From NCBI GenBank assembly GCA_022494885.1, contig JAGVSM010001290.1, positions 1 through 64,000 on the forward strand: a DNA stretch of 64,000 bases, written 5' to 3'. Below are positions 1 to 12,500 of the stretch, in pieces. A program made the position numbers and the translations under genes. The notes beneath the pieces were generated by a model that worked only from the letters and a program-made list of their open reading frames with translations, did not search any database and was not told where the DNA came from. Each line of letters opens with the position of its first letter. Within the stretch, counting starts at the first letter, position 1. The DNA comes from Micrasema longulum (Eukaryota > Arthropoda > Insecta > Trichoptera > Brachycentridae).

Positions 1-416
1 AAAATATATATTCTAATGTAGAAAGAATGCAATAAAGAAATTGGCTTTGCTCACAGTAAAGCAACAAATTAAATATAATGTGGCAATTTTATACATAAAA
101 TAATTATGGAAATGAATGAAATAAAACAATAATAAAATTTAACCAACAATGTAATACATATGAAACAATAAGGTAAAAAAAGATAAGATTACCAATGAGG
201 AAAAAAACAGAATCTCAAAACTCATTGTACAAAGGATTGAAGCTGTACAATGAGTTACCTGAAGAAATAAAAGAAATAGATAAAATTAAAATATTTAAAA
301 TTAATAAAAAAAAATACATAAATGAGAAATTTTGATAAAAAAATTGTAATATTATTAAAAGTTTATATTAGTTCTTAAAATGTTATGAACTAACTTAATA
401 AAGCATAAATAAATAA
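1..416 (+). repeat. LINE J3, 3' end (ORF2 C-terminus and tail)
   Basis: This stretch is homologous to 6253-6904 in the same window. It encodes KGLKLYNELPEEIKEIDKIK-like sequence, typical of the C-terminus of non-LTR reverse transcriptases. It ends in an AATAAAGCATAAATAAATAA tail and is cut by the window edge. Confidence 0.65.
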
Positions 417-423
417 TAAATAA

Positions 424-690
424 TACATGCCCTTCGGTTCTGTCTGCTTTTGACATGACCAGACTTAAGATTTTGGTTTATCTGATCATGGCACGTCTTC
501 CTTGGTCGTCCTCATCTTACGTTGCCGTTCATTTTCGCCATATTTACTTGTTTTACCATTCTTTTGTCGTCCATTCGTTCTACGTGACCAAACCATCTCA
601 GAGACCCTTTCTTAATCTTATAAATTATACTTGACTCAGATTTACACTCTCGTCTGATTTCATCATTCGTTCTTTTAAAATATTTCTTTG
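424..690 (-). mobile_element. RTE-type LINE fragment, subfamily b
   Basis: Read on the minus strand it encodes the distal RTE ORF segment (SLRWFGHVERM-like, then the TW-HDQI region). It matches 10473-10657, 35966-36355 and 57060-57766. It has decayed and has no long ORF. Confidence 0.65.
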
Positions 691-1384
691 AAACATTGGT
701 ACCTCAAATTCACGGTTAAAAATACAGTGTTGATGTAAAAACAGCAAATGTTCAAATAAATTTGTTTGAAAATAGTAAGACCCTTAATAGTTTATGCGTA
801 ACAAGTATTAATGATTTTTATATAAACCAAGAAAAGTAACGTAATTAAAAATCAATAAGGATGTACTGAGTACATTTTATTAGGTACATTATGGGCATTT
901 TATGAAAGCCTTTCATTATTTAAAAGTGTTTTATTTTGGATACATTACCAAATTTATACATGGATTTCTACCAATTATCTACGTATATAAATATATACAA
1001 ATATTGTCTAAAAATAGCAAATATCACTCTAACATTTTATTTAATATTGAAATATGCATACAATATTTATAGAATATTCAATTTGTGTAAAGTGCGCTTG
1101 AAATATTATGTTTTTTTTTCATTAAAAGACAAAAAAATTGTAGTAAAACCACTGAGGTATAATTAAATAGAGATGATGCTTCATCAAACGATTGTTTGAA
1201 ATTATGTTTAAAAAAATAAGCCCCGTCAAGTGAACACTGCTGTGCAAAACGCACAGTACAGTAAAAAAGACTAACTGTGTATGCCAGTTTGCTGTTAATT
1301 CAAAGCTGTGTGTTGCGCCTTTTTCTGCTACTTCACATTTACTGACTACACGTTAGGTTCCGGAACTTAGGTTGTATGGAACAC
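691..1384. other. No recognisable gene
   Basis: AT-rich sequence. A 76-codon ORF at 936-1166 is Tyr/Ile/Leu-rich and looks like chance in AT-rich DNA. Confidence 0.5.
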
Positions 1385-2340
1385 AAGGCGAGTGCTTAGT
1401 GCTGCATCCAGTGTATTCTTATTCTTAAAGGTGGGGGTCAGTGCTATACTAGCTCTTGACGTCACTGCGACCTGTGAAGATCTATTGTGACGTGTCCCCG
1501 TGGATAGTTCTCGCCTTCCAAGCCCAGGTCTTTAAAGAGCATGGCTATCGTGTGGAAGGCGAGAGTCATCGTTTTGTTCAATTTCCCTCTCCAAGCCCAG
1601 ATTCGTGAGTATCGGGCTATTTAGTAGGGGCTCTTTAACATCCTCATGTTTGACCAGTGGTCCCCCGAGGATGAGGCTTCTTTTCTGATCAGCATCACAT
1701 TAACATATTTAGATATTTTTAAAACAAAATTTTTTGACTTCAAAAAAAAACTTTTTGAACCACTGTAAAATGAAACATTTGTCAGTGTGTAATAAGTTGT
1801 TATTCCTTTAAATATTTTTATTTTATTATGAAATCAAAATGTTGAATTGTTCAAATACATTATGAAAATCCCTCTCCTCCACTCCTCCACTATATTTCCT
1901 CATCCCTTAACCTTCTTACGATCTCTTTTTTTTTTCTCATGTCTTATATAATATATTAGTTTTCTCTTTACTGTGTAACATGTTCTCTCATTATATTTGT
2001 GAAAAACTTTAACTGGATGTATGTACTATTTTTTATATTTTGTATTCTTATATAACAACTGTTGTTTTTCCTCAATGAATAAAAAAAAAATTGAATGTGT
2101 TTAGGTGTTTCCTCATCCGCACTGCAGAACTTACATCTAGTGTATGCATATATATCAATGAGTAAAACCGTGGTATTCTGTTTAAACACTCTCCTGAAAA
2201 ATTGTTGGTTTGTGACATGTAAGGTTTTTAAAACGAGGTCTTCAATTACATTTCGACTTGTTCCTATTATTTTAATGATACGAATAAATGACGTCAAAGC
2301 TTTTACGAGCCACGCGAAGTCGGAAAATGTCAAAGGAAAG
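1385..2340 (-). mobile_element. LINE C-terminal remnant (I/R1-like, Cys finger)
   Basis: The minus strand near 2095-2140 encodes TRCKFCSADEETPKHIQ, the Cys-x2-Cys-His finger that follows the RNase H region in some non-LTR ORF2 proteins. Downstream (1385-1690) it matches 48060-48320. The reading frame is broken. Confidence 0.6.
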
Positions 2341-2586
2341 TAGGGAGTCGTCTCATGAATATAAATATCTTCAGATACAGATTCGTCGATAACGCACAGA
2401 TCGAGGTGGGAATAGTTAATAAACGCATGAACGAGTGATGGAAAAAGCTTGAACTGAATGCGCCCAGAAAATGCTATTTTTATTCTTCAAAAATGTCTTA
2501 CGTTGTGTGCTTAAGTCGTTCTGCCGATTATGACTCAATATGTTGGCTAAACATGCTAGTATGACACTTTTTGATGCAATTTTTGT

Positions 2587-3366
2587 AAAGCTAAGCCTTT
2601 TGACGGTGTAAATGATCTTTTTTATTTATTTATTTTATATTTTATATACAAATAATGGCAGGCATATTGCCTTAAGGCAATTTCTTCCTACCTACCCAAA
2701 CCGTTTAATTTGAGAAAATTACAAATACATGGACATATTTTAACAGAATATAATTTTACATAATAATTTAAAACAAAAATTTTACATTTATACAATAATA
2801 CTAAAAACAAAAATTATCTTAAAATTTACACTATACTATGAAGAGAGGAGAGGAGAGGTGATATAATGGAAATAAGAAGTAGAAATGAACGACTCAAACA
2901 TTTAGAAAGTGTCTCTTCAATATTGATTTAAATGTAAATAAAGAAGCGGCGTTTCTAACATTAGGAGGTAGATTATTCCACAATCGAGCAGCTAATACTG
3001 TGATAGAGGAGGCAAGAAAATCAAAGCGGTGAAGGGGTATTAAAAGGGTTCTCTCGTTACTAGAGCGAAGAGATAGTCCATGTTATGATGGAGGTTAGAT
3101 CTTGAGATATAATGATATAGCTCAGCTTAAGAAACCCTATTGACGGTGTAATTGATCTTAAGATACCCTATTGACGGAATGACTAATCTTTATACATCCT
3201 TTTTACGGTGTAACCCATTTTATTAAAGTACAATTTTCACGGTATAGCTCAGCTTAAGAGACCCTATTGACGGTGTAATTGATCTTAAGATACCCTATTG
3301 ACGGAATGACTAATCTTAAGAAACCCCACTGACAGCGCAACCCATCTTAAAATACCCTTTTCACCA
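2587..3366. repeat. 31-bp minisatellite, interrupted by a LINE
   Basis: Units of 31-33 bp are built on CTTAAGATACCCTATTGACG followed by GTGTAACTGAT. They are visible at 2587-2619 and 3098-3366, with a higher-order period of 127 bp (3117 versus 3244). A LINE tail at 2620-3097 splits the array. The array runs to within about 20 bp of the splice acceptor at 3389. Confidence 0.8.
2620..3097 (-). mobile_element. LINE J2, 5'-truncated copy
   Basis: This is the reverse complement of the 3' end of the LINE at 50549-52285: the end of the ORF (LWNNLPP-like), the GGCAATATGCC motif and the ATAAATAAATA tail. It is flanked by GATCTT on both sides (2614-2619 and 3098-3103), a plausible target-site duplication within the minisatellite. 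Confidence 0.8.
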
Positions 3367-3389
3367 CCATAAATTGGTATCCTTCGCAG

Positions 3390-3554
3390 GCATGTGGAGC
3401 CCCGTGACGGCGGCGGCAGCGGGCGGCGCGCAGGAGCCGCCCTGGCCGGCCGCCCGCACCAAGCACTCGGCCACACTGCTGGGGGGCTGCGTCTACCTGT
3501 TGGGCGGACGCAATGGGAACGTGCCTCTCAAGGACATGTGGAAATACACCCTGA
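3390..3554 (+). CDS. Kelch gene, first visible exon (blade 1)
   Basis: The acceptor TTCGCAG ends at 3389 and the donor GTGAGT starts at 3555; both junctions are phase 1. The exon encodes an Ala/Gly-rich stretch and then ARTKHSATLLGGCVYLLGG and LKDMWKYTL, a complete kelch repeat with RTKHS, double Gly and the closing MWKY. It is strikingly GC-rich against the surrounding AT-rich repeats. The phase-1 entry (one base of a Gly codon comes from upstream) implies a preceding exon, which I cannot locate in 1-3389. If that exon is non-coding, ATG 3392 would be the start. Confidence 0.85.
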
Positions 3555-6500
3555 GTGAGTATTCCAACTTGATATTGTTATATTAGGATTTGATGGTGGT
3601 AAATTTGTATCAAATACCAGTATTGATTTCTTTGATAACAAGTTGTCTTCTTTGATACGATCACTGAATCAAATTCAATTAAAAACACCTCTCTCCCGCT
3701 TCCACTCCCACCAAGTCTACTATATCCCATTGTGTCTTTTTGCTTTCCTTTAAAATGCCCAGTGGGCGTAAATATAAATAAATAAATAAATACTACATCT
3801 GAGAAAAGTGGTTAGTACAAATTTTGTCGGTGTCCTGGCGGATAAAGAATATAGTTCTGGGTGTGGAATAAAACCAAAACCTTAAACGAGCGTTTTTGAT
3901 TTGATGGCTACTCTCCAGAAAAAGACCCCTACAAAAGACAAACTCAAAATTTTGTAACAAAACCAACTGGTCCAAGAAGAAGTTTAAAAATTAAAAATTG
4001 TTTTCAGGCGTTGCCTAGTATGTGAATTAATTCGAACAGATAAATCTCTTCACAACAATAAAGGTTTCAGCTCTTTAAGTTCCCTAAAATCAACTGATGG
4101 AAAAATTGAAGAAACATAGATGTTCAAACATAGGCAAAATAATTAGTGTTACACAGTGGGTAAAATGGCCACTTGAACCAGCCAATGACGGGTCATAAGA
4201 CTTTCCATATTCTCTTATCTTAAATGTTATCCATATTTGTTGTAATTTTTTGATAATAAAATACAATTCATTGAAGATATATGTCCGCCTCGTAGTGTAG
4301 CATGCATGCATCCCAGGTTCGATAACCCGCACGGTTTAAAAAATAATTAATCCTGTTTATTTGGGAAAACAGCAGCATTACAAAATATCGTCATCGTCTT
4401 TATTCTCTTCCGCACCCAAAGGTGCATAGGGCACTGCATTGGTACACCAATCGCAGAGTGTCTTGATCATTTTTGTTACATGAAGGTAAGATGATCAGTC
4501 ACCTTTTTTAATAAACATTTCATATCAACCATGTCAGGAATCTAACGCGAGACCTCTTGCATGGTAGGCAAACGCTCTGGCCATTACACCACAAGGCCGA
4601 CAAAATATATCCAATATTGAATTAAAGCTTTAGATAACGCCTATTAAATTATTTATTGCAAAGATTTACTGCAATGTTTTACTATCCCTGGGCTGGTGAC
4701 TGAGGCGTCGGATTGATCACCATGCCTTCATGTAACAGATGATCGAAATTCGCTGCATTTGTTACATCGATGCTACTCCCTTAGCACAATTTGGTACAAA
4801 TTTATAAAACAAATAAGAAAGCAATCAAGGTTTTCTATTTTTTATTTATTTAAATTTTAGGATACAAAGTTACATAATCATCATCATTCCCTTTCCGCAC
4901 CTAATGATGCATAAGGCACCGCATTAGTAAACCAATCGCCGTATTTTCGCACATTTTAGTCAAGATTAAAATGTCACTATCTAAATATTTAAGTTGTTCC
5001 TTTTTCCTTCTTCTTTCCTTCCCCCCCCCTCTCCTCTCTTTAAAGTAGTGTTAATTTTTTATGTATTTTTATTTTCTTAATTTTTGTTTTAAATTTTTGT
5101 ATAAAATTGTAAGATTCAATATGTCCATAAACTTGTAATTTTCTCAAACAGAACGGTTTGGGTAGGCAGGAAGAAATTGCCTTAAGGCAATATGCCCACT
5201 ATTATATGTATAAAACTGTATATATATATAAAGTGTTAAAATAAATAAATAAATAAATCTTGATCATTTATACGACATGAAAGTAAGACGATTAGTATTA
5301 CGCTTCAGGTACCAGTCAAGAAACTATGAAATATTCTAGTGTAAAAACACTTTTTTAAATAAATACTTCAATCCAACCAGGTCGGGTATCGAACCCGAGA
5401 CCTCTTGAATGGCAGCTAAACGCGCTGACCACTACACCACGTGGCCGACTTAAAATACCACTCTTAACATATTGTTTTCAACAACAACAACAAACCATCA
5501 CGCCGTTTCCCCGTAAGGGATATAACGCCACATCACTCCATCTTTGCATACAGATTTCGCTTCCTCTACATCCATACGTCTTCTCATGCACGCGCGCTGA
5601 TTATTCCGACTTTGGACATGTCCATCTTCAAGTTTTTGTTGGATTTGATCATGACATGTCTTTCTCAGTCTTCGTCTATTTTTGCATCCGTCAACATTCG
5701 CATTGTAAATATTCTTAGCCGTTCTTTTGTTGTCCATTCGCTCGACATGTCCAAACCAGCGCAGAGCTCCTTTCTTGATTTTGTCGATAATGCTTGTCTC
5801 AGCCTTACATAATGTACGGATCTCAACATTTGTGCATCTATCGTACCTACATAGTTTTATCACACATTCGCCTGAGAGATCGGATTTCGGCAGCATTCAG
5901 CCTACTTTTATCCCTGTTTTTCCACGTCCATACTTCGCTCCCATCCCGTCAGGGTCAGGACCAGAACTCCATGTTGTTTTCAACAACTAAAATAACACTT
6001 AGCTACTTTTTGTAGCTCGGTGGAGTATTTCATAACAATTTAATCGTAAAACAATGAATTTACAAATAAAACAGTCAGAAAGGTCAGCAACATTCAAACC
6101 CATTACGAAATGTAATAGATTTTAAAAGTCGTATTCGTATATATAAATCAATAATATGTCCACACATGAATTACTGTTCTTCCATTTTTTAAATGTAATG
6201 AAGGAGAAATTCAAAATAAACAAATTCTTAAAAATAAGGCAATGAAGATTATACTCAAAAGAAATATCTATTCTAATGTAGAAAAAATGCACAAAGAAAT
6301 TGGCTTGCTCACAATAAAGCAGCAAATTAAATCTAATGTGGCAATTTTTAAACATAAAATGATTAATTGAATGAAAACAGGCGCCGTGGCGCAGTTAGTT
6401 AGACGGCTATCTGTGAAACTGGCGTCGCGGGTTCGATTCCCGCCAGTTGCAAGAAAAAAATCCAAGAAAGGTTTTTTCTCAATTGGTCTGGGTGTTGTGG

Positions 6501-9500
6501 TGTATTTTTCATTACCTCCTTCCATATCCCCTCTATCCCACCTGCTGACAAGCCTCAAAATAGAGGCTTAGCGGGTTATTCCTTTATAAAAAATAAAAAT
6601 AAATAAATTTAAAAAAAAAACAATAATAAAATTTAACCAACAATGTCATACATGTAAAATAAGCGGTAAAAAAAAGATAAGATTGCCAATGAGGAAAAAA
6701 ACAGAATCTCAAAAGTCATTGTACAAGGGATTGAAGCTGTACAATGAGTTACCCGAAGAAATAACGAAATGGAAAAAATTGAGATATTTAAAATTAATTT
6801 AAAAAAAATGTTATTGAGAAATTCTAAAAAAAAAAAGGATTATTATTAAAAGTTTATGTTAGTTCTTAAGATGTTATGAATTAACTTAATAAAGCATAAA
6901 TAAATAAACATTTACTTTTTCATACGCACATTTGATATTTTACATGAAAGCTTTTTGTTACGCACACATAAACAAATAAGTAGCTTTTTCCTTTCCGAAA
7001 TAGGCTCGTGATTACGGTGCATTGCGTGCGAAGCTTTCTGCTTTCCCATTTAGAGCTTTTATCCAATTTCACAAGTTTTTTTGGCAATTTTGCTCAGTCC
7101 GAAATTCAGGCTCAATTTCATTGGCATTTTCATTTGGTTGGAGGGTTGTGCACGAGGGCATGCGAAATGGCCAAGAAACGGTCTAAACATTGAATACCGG
7201 TTTAAATTGAAGTTTATTATTATATGGGCTTAGAAAGGCGGTTATAAGATAAACAGAAATATTTACAAAAATATGATGAAATTATTGAATCAAAGTTAGT
7301 TAGTTTCATCATCATCATTCCCTTTCCGCACCTAATGGTGCATAGGGCACTGCATTGGTACACTGGTACTTGCAGCGCATCTGGATCATTTTTGTTACCG
7401 GAAGGACAGTGAGTTCGATTCTTTGATGACCTTTTCAAAAATATTTTAAGCTTGTCCAAATTTTTGTAGACAAGAACTGGATTCAATTGCCCCGGGAGTC
7501 ATTCACAATAATATATTACAACGGAGATCAACAAAATTGCATAGAAGTCTTTGCATTTACAGAACTTATGACCTGTCATTGACTGGTTTAAATGGCCACT
7601 TTAAATACGGTGGTTCTAATAATATTCACCATTCTGCTTATGTTTTAACATCTATATTCCTTCATTTTTTTATGCGCTGATATGTGTGAAGTTAAAGTGT
7701 TTTGAAAAAGCACTTATATATTTTATTTGTTTTTAAATTTTGTTTATTAAAAATACAACCGGAATACAAAAAAAATGTACACAACAATTAAAATAAAATA
7801 TTTAAAAAAGCCAAAAAAGTTTTCCACATAAATACAATTATAAAAATCCAGTTCAGGTAGATTTTGATCAAGATGTGCATGTGTGCGGGTTTTTGTGTGT
7901 GAGGATGGGTAGGTAAGGGACTGGAGTGTGGTTTTGGTAGGTATGTGAAAATGTGTGTATATGGGTGTGAGTGTGGCAGTGTGGGTTTATGACACCTTCA
8001 TTGATGCGGGTGAGATTCTGACTGAATTATTGTATCATCATCATTCCCTTTCCGCATCGAATGGTGGATATGCATTAGTATATGAATTGCAGGGTATCTT
8101 GATATTTTTTGTTAAATGAAGGTAAGGTGATCAGTCTTACGCCTCAGGAACCAGTCTAGGGACTATGAAATATTCTAGTGTAAAAACTGAATTTTAAATA
8201 ATATTTTATATTAACATGTCGGGAATCGAACCCGAGACCTCTTGCATGGTAGGCAAATGCGCTGACCATACTCAACCTTTTTTTTCTTCGGGCCACATAC
8301 CTAACGTTTGCTTAATTTCGCAGGTCGCAACATTATACTTTACTCGCGGACCCGACAGACGTTGTCCTGGCCAAACGTTGGCAAAATACTTTTCATTGAT
8401 AAGTAAGTACCTAGATACTTGTTTGTGATTAAATTCCAAAATTAAAAATTGTTAATATTCAAATATTGAATTCAAGTAGGTACCTCGGTACTTGTTTATG
8501 GTTGAATTCCATAACACAAAATAAATATTTTTTTAAAAATAACATTCTTTTTGCAAACGTCAAACTCCGGTCTTCTCACCAACACAGGGGTGTTCTTATG
8601 TAGGAATACGATTTTTACAAATGTATTGAATTTAATATTATTTTAGTATTGCCAAAAATCCAGTATAAAGAAATAAATGGGTAGAAATTATAACGAAAAA
8701 AATTCAAGGAAAGAATCTTATCGAAATCCACAAAAAACAAATGCTGTTTTTAAACATTAAAAAACAAACTTTTTTTATACACAAAAAACCAACATCTTTT
8801 AATTTTTTTGTAAATGAATTCTCCTCGAATGCAACCCTGGTAGATCGATGAATAAAACATTTATGATCTTTACATCTCTTTTACATATTAGATTGAAGAT
8901 TTTAATATCTACGAACACGCACAGCGCAAAGATCTATGTTTCTCTGAAAACCGCACGTAAATCGGTTGAGCCGTAAGAAGGAGTTCAGTGACATCACACG
9001 TACAGAGGAATTATATATGATGAAAAAAAAAACATATATGGAAAAACAATATTGTTTGAATTAAATATTAGGGACACCTTATATTTTTTAAACTAAAACA
9101 AAATGAAAATACGACTTTTGGCATATCGGAATAGCCAATAACAGTTTAAACATTAACAACAGCGTATTTCTCTATACTTTTTTTTGTCGTATCTGTATAC
9201 ACTTTCAAATACAATAATAATATAAAAAAAACTGAAAACAAACGTGTATTCATGCGTTTATTTAAAAATTAGTGCTATTTTTGATACTGTGATAATTTTA
9301 TGACTATTTTAGACAAGGAATTTGTTTAAGCGATTTGCAACAAACAAATACCAATGTTACGTGCATACTAACTAAATATAATTCCTTCACACACCCGAAA
9401 CAGTATTATGTTTGACCATTCTAAATTCAGTAAAATATAAATCTCAGATAAGTAATCCTTATGACATATAACTAAATAATTATAAAGTACATAACTCTAA

Positions 9501-12500
9501 ATAACTGTGATTAAATCGGGATAGTCTAATAACGGATTATATTCTGACGTACCGGTTTTTCTCAAAAACAATTGCGCACATCCTTGTTATTACCTTTAAC
9601 GAAAAGTCGCAATTAAATAGGGCGGTCGTAGCACGTCACCCCCTAATTGTGTTCCTGTCTCTGATGTGAACTGATAGAGAAAGGTTTATTTTGGGAAAAA
9701 ACTTTAATTTCGTACGTCAGGTCACCAAACTTGAGAAAAACCATTAACTTTACAGGAAAGATAAAAATAATTTAAATTCATTCTTACTAGAACAAAATAA
9801 GACGACAAATAAATAAATACACTCGTATTTAGGGTGTAATAAATCAATATGGTCCTGTTTTCAAAAAAATGCACGCAACGATCCATGGAAAGACAGATGC
9901 TCGGTGTTTGTCTAAGAGACATAGTAAGAAATGAAGAAATGAGGCGCCGAACCGGAGTCGTGGGTACCATGGACCGTGCAGCAAAATTTAAATGGCAGTG
10001 GGCAGGACACTTGACGGCAGGATAATAAAGTGGAGACCATGGGCAAACAAAAGAAGTATTGGAAGGCCACATAAAAGATGGGTCGATGACATTGCATCGA
10101 TAGCCGGTCAAAGATGAATGGTGATGAAAGCGGGTGATATGAAGGAATGGAGATGTTTGGAAAAGGCTTTTATTCAGCAGTGGAGAGAATAAGGCTGAAG
10201 ATGAAGGTGTTAAATTGGGACAACATATCAGGCCAGGAGCTCTTGCCCGATGCCCTAATGTTATAGAGGCATAAAACCCTCCAATAGTAAGAGATATATA
10301 ATAGATTTTTTTATTTTATATATTTTAACAACATAATACAACACAACAAAAATATCAAAACAACAAGTGAGGAGAACAATACTTATGCATAAAAATGGCA
10401 TTTCAGTTTTATTTCAATTAGAGCCTAATTTGTTTACTATGTCAATACAGGGTGTGTGTGTGAGTATGTATGGCGACCAAAAAAGACGTGGCATGATCAG
10501 ATAAACAAAATCTCAAATCTGGTCTTTTCAAAAGCAGATACAACCGGAGGGCATGTATGAAAAGATGTACGAATGCGAAAGAAGCATAGTATAGACGTGT
10601 GTGGCAGTCCATCTTCTCTGCCTACGGGGGAATGGCGTGATGGACGTAATAGTAGTAAAACAAATAAATAAAATTAATGTTTTTTTTTTAAACACATTTC
10701 GATAACTTTCGATGTATTTAAAAAAAAATATTTGAGCATAATGTCATGTGCAAATAAGTTTCAAACAGAACGAAGTAATGTTTCTTACTTTTGTTTTCGA
10801 TAAGCATGTCTAAATACTTAATTTTATCCCTCAGTATCTGCGAAACCTTATAATAAGAAAGATTAACCAAAAATACATTTCTTACGGGGGTAAAATAGTT
10901 ATTCCAATTTACGAATGATTAGTAAATACTTCGAAGTGCCCCGAAATGCCACAAAATGTTATAAAACGCTCCCATCATCCGTCATTTCTCGTCAGAATAA
11001 TTCTTGAAAGGGGCGCATAAAGATAGCAAAATACCCCTATTTGCTCTGAATAGTATAAGGGATGAATGAGTGTATGTTATGAGGCGGCACATTAAATCGG
11101 TAGACCAGAATGTATGTCAGCAGTCTTATCAAAGTTTAGTATTATTTATGAGAGCACACGATGTTTATGTATTAGGTTCTCTGGATGTATTATGGAAGAG
11201 GTCCCTGTCAAGGGCGGAATGACGAAGGTGTATAATGAATCCAATCAGGAGTAGTGCCCACCTAGGCGGTTGGATCTTGGGAAGATTTATGTGAGTATAT
11301 GATCCTATTTATAGAAGGATTTAGAATAAAGTTAGAACCTTGATTATTTTAACTAGCAATCACGCTGTTCTTTATAGTTCAAGAATAAAACACGACTAAT
11401 TATATTTATGCTAAGAAAATATCACACGGCATAATTATTTATTAATTTTTACATAAGCGACATAAATTACCTTTAAAATATACGTTAAACATAAATATGA
11501 AAAAATACGTAACTTTAACAATAAATACACATAATTAACCAAAAATATTAACGAAATATATTCATAAATATGAAAAAGCAAAAAAGAAAAACATTTTTAA
11601 ACATAACGATAAGTTTATATTATATTGCGAGAGAAAAAAATAAATCAGACTCGTTTTATAACTATCAAGTCGAGAACCAAATATATCAGCTTTGTCCTCA
11701 TACTGATTACCATATCTGTGGAGCCTAGGGACAGGCGAGTGCATGTGATAGTTGTTCCTAGAACTTGCAGAATAAAAAGGAGATCTGTGGCGGGTATGTC
11801 AACCAGGTACATGGAAACACACCAACTCCATCAAATCTGGACAGTCAATGATTGAATTGATCATATTATAAATTAATATTAGGTCTGTTAGGATTCTTCT
11901 ATCGGAAAGTTTTATAATATTTGCTATAGATAACAATTAATTACAATTAAATAAAGCAGCTGGAAGATATAGTTAAAAAAATTAATTTTAGAAATTTATT
12001 CTGGACGCGCGTGAATCAGGATGTATACTATAATGAGGCGACAAGCGCCTCAATCACAAATAAATATCGACGTGCTTAAAACATGCCAAGCATTTGAGCG
12101 ATCACAATGAACAATAATAAACATGCTTAAGTTATCGCAATCATAACTCAACGCTCGTGGTGGTTTGTTTTTTGTTTTTCTCCTAAACAAATACAGTTCA
12201 CTAGCAAAAAATCAGCGTTTACTTTAAGAAATAATACAATATATCGCATTTGCAAAATAGTAAGGAGTATTTAATACAAAAAAGTGAAAATCAAATTACA
12301 ATTACTATGGCGACTGCTTTTCTTGACATTTGGATTGCCTACCTCCGGCTAAATGCAATAAATAGCATATAACATAATAAGTAAATAAATAAAAATAGCA
12401 GTTTTGGAATATTTTCCATATTTACACCGGTGAAATTAAAATATGTGATTTTACAGCAGGATTATACGTCGCGAAACGTAAATATTTTGGTCCCAGCTGA

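Noticed and set aside
3117..3366. CRISPR-like array
   Set aside because: Units of 31-33 bp are contiguous with no unique spacers, and the context is a eukaryotic intron: a minisatellite.
6381..6455. Possible tRNA gene with good A- and B-boxes
   Set aside because: It continues into a non-tRNA body and A-rich end and is flanked by short direct repeats in a LINE, so it is a SINE head.
7008..7193. 61-codon ORF ending MAKKRSKH
   Set aside because: No homology that I recognise and no supporting context; likely chance.
11562..11855. Overlapping ORFs on both strands
   Set aside because: Short, no motif, no splice or transposon context.
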